NCBI GenBank assembly: GCA_030340625.1
Contig: JAOPHQ010006622.1
Coordinates: 26,873 to 90,872, forward strand
Length of the DNA: 64,000 nt
Direction of reading: 5' to 3'
DNA from: Merluccius polli
Taxonomy: Eukaryota > Chordata > Actinopteri > Gadiformes > Merlucciidae
Made by a program: the position numbers and the translations under genes. Shown in pieces: positions 58,160 to 64,000 of this stretch (position 1 is its first letter; each line of letters opens with the position of its first letter). The notes under the pieces are model-generated. The model saw only the letters and a list, made by a program, of their open reading frames with translations. It was not told the origin of the DNA and ran no database searches.

Positions 58160-61100
58160 ACCCCAGCAAAGCACCCCATAGGCGGCTCTACTGCTTTTGT
58201 CTATTTTCCGTTTTTTCGGTTTGGAATTAGGTTGTGCTCGTGCCTATATTCCGTTTTCTCGGTTTAGAATTAGGTTGCGCTTGTGCATCATTTTCGTTTT
58301 CTCGGTTTGGGAATTAGATTGCGCTCGTGCCTTTTTTCCGTTTTGAATTAGGTTGCGCTTGTGCCTATATTTTCGTTTCTCGGTTTAGAATTAGGTTGCG
58401 CTTGTGCCTATTTTCCGTTTTCTCCCGGTTTGGAATTAGTTTGCGCTTGTGCCTATTTCGTTTTCTCAATTTGGAATTAGGTTGTGCTTGTGCCAATTTT
58501 CCGTTTTCTCTGGTTTGGAATTAGATTTGTGCTCCCGTGCTAGCCTTACACTGACCCCAGCAAAGCACACCATAGGCGGCTTACACTTATCCATCAAAGC
58601 ACACCCATAGGCGGCTTTACCCTTACCCCAAGCAAAGCACACCCATAGGCGGCCTTACACTTACCCCCGCAAAGCACCCACCCATAGGCGGCTTATGGCC
58701 GCCAGTATACTCGCCCGTTCCCAAGCTGTCGCGCGACATTGTGACGTCAAAATGACGTCGATCTCGCCGGCGCGACAGGATTTTGGCCCGTTTCGCGCCG
58801 TGTCGTGCACCTCTTTCTGTTTTCAGCGGCGCGCGGACAAAGCGGAAACATAAACACGGACGAGTTTGAAGGAACATTTTAATGCCGCCCTCTATTGCTA
58901 AGGCTTCTTTCCTTTATATGTTCTATTTTATATGTGTGGTGTAGGCCTATATTTTTTTCGCTAATGAACCGTGGTTTTACGAAAGTGCTGTCTACTGTTG
59001 TTGTGGTCCAAAGACAGTGGAATTACGTGGCTGAAAAACCTATCTCAAAGCGGCATTAAGTTATAAAATAAAAGTATATAAGATAATCACTAAGTTATTA
59101 GATGGATGGCTTACAAACACTATTCATATGAGAACTGCTGCCATACACTGGACTGTTGATGGCTGACCAGGTGTGGGCAGTGATGTAGAATAATAGCAAT
59201 GTAAAGCAATAGACATAATGCTGTATAGTGAGAGGACATCCGCGTGAACTAAACCTTAACTCCATGTGCCAGTATTAGCATATCTCTTCTTCTACTGCGT
59301 AGAAATAGCAAAAGTTGGTCTGCCTTTCCTCAAGTGGCGCCACTCTGTTCAGGAGAAGACTGCAACTACTGTCGCGGCCACCAGCGCGAGTATAAATAGT
59401 TACCGTGCCTCCCATGACGTCACATTGTCGCGCGACAGCTTGGGAACGGCGAGTATACTGCGGCCTTTACACTTACCCCAGCAAAGCACACCCATAGGCG
59501 GCTTACGGCTTTTGCCTATTTTCCGTTTTTCCGGTTTGGAATTAGGTTGTGCTCGTGCCTATTTTCCGTTTTCACACAACTACACAACCCTACACTTACG
59601 CAATCACACTCAGGGCTTACATACAGCAAGCACCCATAGGCGGCTTACACTTACCCCAGCAAAGCACCACCCATAGGCGGCTTACTGCTTTTGCCTATTT
59701 TCCGTCTTTTCGGTTTGGAATTAAGGCCGCAGTATACTCGCCGTTCCCAAGCTGTCGCGCGACATTGTGACGTCAAAATGACGTCGATCTCGCCGGCGCG
59801 ACAGGATTTTGGGCCCGTTCGCGCCGTGTCGCGCACCTCTTTGTTTTCAGCGGCGCGCGACAAAGCGGAAACATAAACACGGACGAGTTCGAAGGAACAT
59901 TTTAATGCGCCTTATTGCTAAAGGCTTCTTCCTTTATATGTTCTATTTTATTGTGTGGTGTAGGCCTATATTTTTTCGCTAATGAACCGTGGTTTTACGA
60001 AAGTGCTGTCTACTGTTGTTGTGGTCAAAGGACAGTGGAATTACGTGGCTGAAAAACTATCTCAAAGCGGCATTAAGTTATAAAATAAAAGTATATAAGA
60101 TAATCACTAAGTTATTAAGATGGATGCTTACAAACACTATTCATATGAGAACTGCTGCCATACACTGGACTGTTGATGGCTGACCAGGTGTGGCAGTGAT
60201 GTAGAATAATAGCAATGTAAAGCAATAGACATAATGCTGTATAGTGAGAGACATCCCGGTGAACTAAACCTTAACTCCATGTGCCAGTATTAGCATATCT
60301 CTTCTTCTACTGCGTAGAAATAGCAAAGTTGGTCGCCTTTCCTCAAGTGGCGCCACCTCTGTTCAGGAGAAGACTGCAACTACTGTCGCGGCCACCAGCG
60401 CGAGTATAAATAGTTACCGTGCTCCCGTGACGTCACATTGTCGCGCGGACAGCTTGGGAACGGCGAGTATACTGCGGCCTTTACACTTACCCCAGCAAAG
60501 CACACCCATAGGCGGCTTACGGCTTTTGCCTATTTTCCGTTTTCTCGATTTGGAATTCGGTTGTGCTTGTGCCTATTTTCCGTTTTCACACAACTACACA
60601 ACCTACACTTACCCCAGCAAAGCACACCCATAGGCGGCTTACACTTACCCCAGCAAAGCACACCCATAGGCGGCTTACACTTACCCCAGCAAAGCACACC
60701 CATAGGCGGCTTACGGCTTTTGCCTATTTTCCGATTTCTCGGTTTTGGAAGAAGGTTGTGCTCGTGCCTATTTTCCGTTTTCACACAACTACACAACCCA
60801 CACTTACCCCAGCAAAGCACACCCATAGGCGGCTTACACTTACCCCAGCAAAGCACACCCATAGGCGGCTTACTGCTTTTGCCTATTTTCCGTCTTTTCG
60901 GTTGGAATTAAGGCCGCAGTATACTCGCCGTTCCCAAGCTGTCGCGCGACATTGTGACGTCAAAATGACGTAGATCTCGCCGGCGCGACAGGATTTTGGC
61001 CCGTTCGCGCCGTGTCGCGCACCTCTTTTGTTTTCAGCGGCGCGCGACAAAGCGGAAACATAAACACGGACGAGTTCGAAGGAACATTTTAATGCGCCTT

Positions 61101-61630
61101 ATTGCTAAAGGCTTCTTCCTTTATATGTTCTATTTTATTGTGTGGTGTAGGCCTATATTTTTTCGCTAATGAACCGTGGTTTTACGAAAGTGCTGTCTAC
61201 TGTTGTTGTGGTCAAAGACAGTGGAATTACGTGGCTGAAAAACTATCTCAAAGCGGCATTAAGTTATAAAATAAAAGTATATAAGATAATCACTAAGTTA
61301 TTAAGATGGATGCTTACAAACACTATTCATATGAGAACTGCTGCCATACACTGGACTGTTGATGGCTGACCAGGTGTGGCAGTGATGTAGAATAATAGCA
61401 ATGTAAAGCAATAGACATAATGCTGTATAGTGAGAGACATCCCGGTGAACTAAACCTTAACTCCATGTGCCAGTATTAGCATATCTCTTCTTCTACTGCG
61501 TAGAAATAGCAAAGTTGGTCGCCTTTCCTCAAGTGGCCGCCACCTCTGTTTCAGGAGAAGACTGCAACTACTGTCGCGGCCACCAGCGCGAGTATAAATA
61601 GTTACCGTGCTCCCGTGACGTCACATTGTC
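58160..61630. repeat. Macrosatellite, right copy
   Basis: Three units ending in TGACGTCACATTGTC at about 59429, 60442 and 61630. The outer two match the left arm well. The innermost unit (58.2-59.4 kb) has many one- to three-base insertions, and its 36-bp copies are damaged, pointing to poor local consensus. Confidence 0.86.
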
Positions 61631-64000
61631 TTTTTGTAGCACTTTTTTCAATATTTTATTTGCTCCATCTTTTTATCACTTTTTTTTCGATTTTTTTTTC
61701 TCTCCATCTTTTTTTTCTATCACTCTTATTTTCGATGTTTTATTCTCTCCATCTTTTTTTCTCTGTCTTTTTTTCGTTTTTTTTTTCTATCACTCTTTTT
61801 TCCAAATTTCTTTTGCCCCCTTTTTCTTCGATTATTTTATTCTCTCCATCTTTTTTTTCTATCACTCTTATTTTCGATGTTTTATTCTCCAACTTTTTTT
61901 TTTCCGTCTTTTTTTCGATTTTTTTTTCTATCACTACTTTTTCAGTTTTTTATTCTCCATCTTTTTTCCAAATTTCTTTTGCCCCCTTTTTTCGATTTTT
62001 TATTCTCTCCATCTTTTTTCTATCAGTTTTTTCGATTTCTTTTTGTAGCACTTTTTTCAATATTTTATTTGCTCCATCTTATCACTTTTTTTTCGATTTT
62101 TTTTTCTCTCCATCTTTTTTTTCTACCACTCTTTTTCGAGTTTTTTTAACCCACTTTTTTCGAATTTTTTTTGCTATCACTTTTTTTCTTTCCATCTTTT
62201 TTCGATTTTTTTTCTATCACTTTTTTCAATTTTTTATTCTCTCCATCTTTTTTTCTATCACTCTTTTTTCCAAATTTCTTTTGCCCCCTTTTTTCCGATT
62301 TTTTATTCTCTCCATCTTTTTTCTATCACTCTTATTTTCGATGTTTTATTCTCTCCATCTTTTTTTTCTCCGTCTTTTTTTGTAGCACTTTTTTCAATAT
62401 TTTATTTGCTCCATCTTTTTATCACTTTTTTTTCGATTTTTTTTTCTCCATCTTTTTTTTCTACCACTCTTTTTTGCTATCACTTTTTTTCTTTCCTTTT
62501 TTTTTCGATTTTTTTTCTATCACTTTTTTCAATGTTTTATTCTCTCCATCTTTTTTTCTATCACTTTTTTCCAAATTTCTTTTGCCCCCTTTTTTCGATT
62601 TTTTATTCTCTCCATCTTTTTTCTTTTTTCGATTTTTTTTACCCTCTTTTTTTTCGATTTCTTTTTGTAGCACTTTTTTCAATATTTTATTTGCTCCATC
62701 TTTTTATCACTTTTCTTCGATTTTTTTTTCTCCATCTTTTTTTTCTACCACTCTTTTTCGAGTTTTTTTAAACCACTTTTTTCGAATTTTTTTTTGCTAT
62801 CACTTTTTTTCTTTCCATCTTTTTTCGAATTTTTTCTATCACTCTTTTTTCTATCAGTCTTTTTTTCGATCTTTTATTCTCTACATTTTTTTTCTATCAC
62901 TCTTTTTTTTTTTAAATTTTGCCCCCTTTTTTTCGGATTTTTTATTCTCTCCATCTTTTTTTCTATCATCTTATTTTCGATGTTTTATTCTCTCTATATT
63001 TTTTTCTTCTCCGTCTTTTTTTCGATTTTTTTTTTCTATCACTTTTTTCAGATTTTTTTTATTCTCTCCAATCCTTTTATTTCTATTTAATCCTTTTTTC
63101 CCAAATTTCGTTTTGCCCCCTTTTTCGGATTTTTTATTCTCTCCATCTTTTTTCTATCACTGTTTTTTCGATTTTTTTTACCCTCTTTTTTCGATTGTCT
63201 TTTTTGTAGCACTTTTTTCAATATTTTATTTTTTCGATTTTTTATTCTCTCCATCTTTTTTCGATTTTTTTTACCCTCTTTTTTCGATTTCTTTTGTAGC
63301 ACTTTTTTCAATATTTTATTTGCTCCATCTTTTTATTTTCTCAATTTTTTTTTTATCAATCATTTTCCAATTTTTATGCTCTTTTTTTCGATTTTTATTT
63401 TTCTCATTTTTTCTATCATGTTTTTTCGATTTTTTATTCTCTCCATCTTTTTTTTTCTCCGTCTTTTTTTCGATTTTTTTTTTCTATCACTTTTTTTCAA
63501 TTTTTTAATTCTCTCCATCTTTTTTTCTATCACTCTTTTTTCCAAATTTCTTTTGCCCCCCTTTTTGTCGATTTTTTATTCTCTCCATCTTTTTTCTAAC
63601 ACTGTTTTTTCGATTTTTTTTTACCCTCTTTTTTCGTATTCTTTTTGTAGCACTTTTTTCAATATTTTATTTGCTCCATCTTTTTATCACTTTTCTTCGA
63701 TTCTTTTTTCTCTCCATCTTTTTTTTTCTACCACTCTTTTTCGAGTTTTTTTAACCCACTTTTTTCGAATTTTTTTTGCTATCACTTTTTTTCTTTCCAT
63801 CTTTTTTCGATTTTTTTCTATCACTCTTTTTTTGGATTTTTTATTCTCTCCATCTTTTTTTCTATCAGTCTTTTTTTTCGATTTTTTATTCTCTCCATTT
63901 TTTTTCTATCACTCTTATTTTCGATGTTTTTATTCTCTCCATCTTTTTTTTCTCCGTCTTTTTTTTCGATTCTTTTTTTTCTATCACTTTTTTCAATTTT
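61631..64000. repeat. T/C-rich satellite, right copy
   Basis: Reverse complement of the left array. Rare variants recur in the expected order near the boundary: CTCTGTC in place of CTCCGTC at about 61761 mirrors GACAGAG at about 5842. Further out, especially 62.9-63.6 kb, many private substitutions appear. Confidence 0.88.

Larger units (their letters stand above)
31950..64000. repeat. Right arm of the giant inverted repeat
   Basis: This is the reverse complement of the left arm, carrying the same elements in mirror order. It is about 3.6-3.7 kb longer over the comparable interval because 47.33-50.99 kb has no left counterpart. Its outermost 2 kb (about 62.3-63.6 kb) contains many scattered base changes relative to the left satellite, resembling uncorrected read error. 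The arm continues past the window end. Confidence 0.96.

Noticed and set aside
61615..63508. Plus-strand Phe/Ser-rich frames in the right satellite
   Set aside because: Mirror of the same composition effect.
1..64000. Telomere or CRISPR-like arrays
   Set aside because: No TTAGGG run is present, and no regular repeat-spacer pattern. All tandem repeats are head-to-tail without unique spacers.

Overview
The window looks like animal DNA, most probably from a teleost fish. It holds two Ty3/gypsy retrotransposons (one with a chromodomain), an endogenous-retrovirus-like element whose primer site matches tRNA-Trp, solo LTRs, fish-style non-LTR retrotransposon 3' ends, a foldback DNA transposon, a Harbinger-like MITE and two satellite families. 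I see no intact host gene, no RNA gene, no CRISPR array and no bacterial operon.

The main feature is architectural. Almost the whole window is one giant inverted repeat. The left arm (1-31931) and right arm (31950-64000) read as reverse complements around an 18-bp spacer (31932-31949). Position x on the left pairs with about 63881-x on the right as far as 46.9 kb, and with about 67600-x beyond 51 kb. The change of offset comes from a segment of about 3.6 kb (about 47.33-50.99 kb) that is present only in the right arm.

From the outside inward, each arm holds: an A/G-rich satellite (T/C-rich on the right); a three-unit macrosatellite with embedded terminal inverted repeats, CRE sites and TATA-like motifs; a solo LTR with 4-bp target duplications; a non-LTR-type repeat; Gypsy-1, a chromovirus lacking the core of its reverse transcriptase; a CpG-rich TATA-containing stretch; a solo LTR of the Gypsy-1 family (truncated on the left, complete on the right); the retrovirus-like element with an almost non-coding interior; two non-LTR-type fragments; Gypsy-2; an AT-rich spacer; and half of a foldback DNA transposon in which the two arms meet.

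The arms share old lesions: the Gypsy-1 RT deletion, the Gypsy-2 RT stop codon and LTR length differences. The duplication therefore arose after all the insertions had landed. Private differences are mostly single-base or homopolymer indels and are patchy, with visibly noisy stretches. The palindrome may be a real recent inverted duplication, two haplotypes joined head to head, or a long-read assembly artefact. Sequence alone cannot decide, although the private 3.6-kb deletion argues against a simple read-through of one molecule. No genes act together in a pathway here; all coding remnants are retroelement gag and pol fragments.
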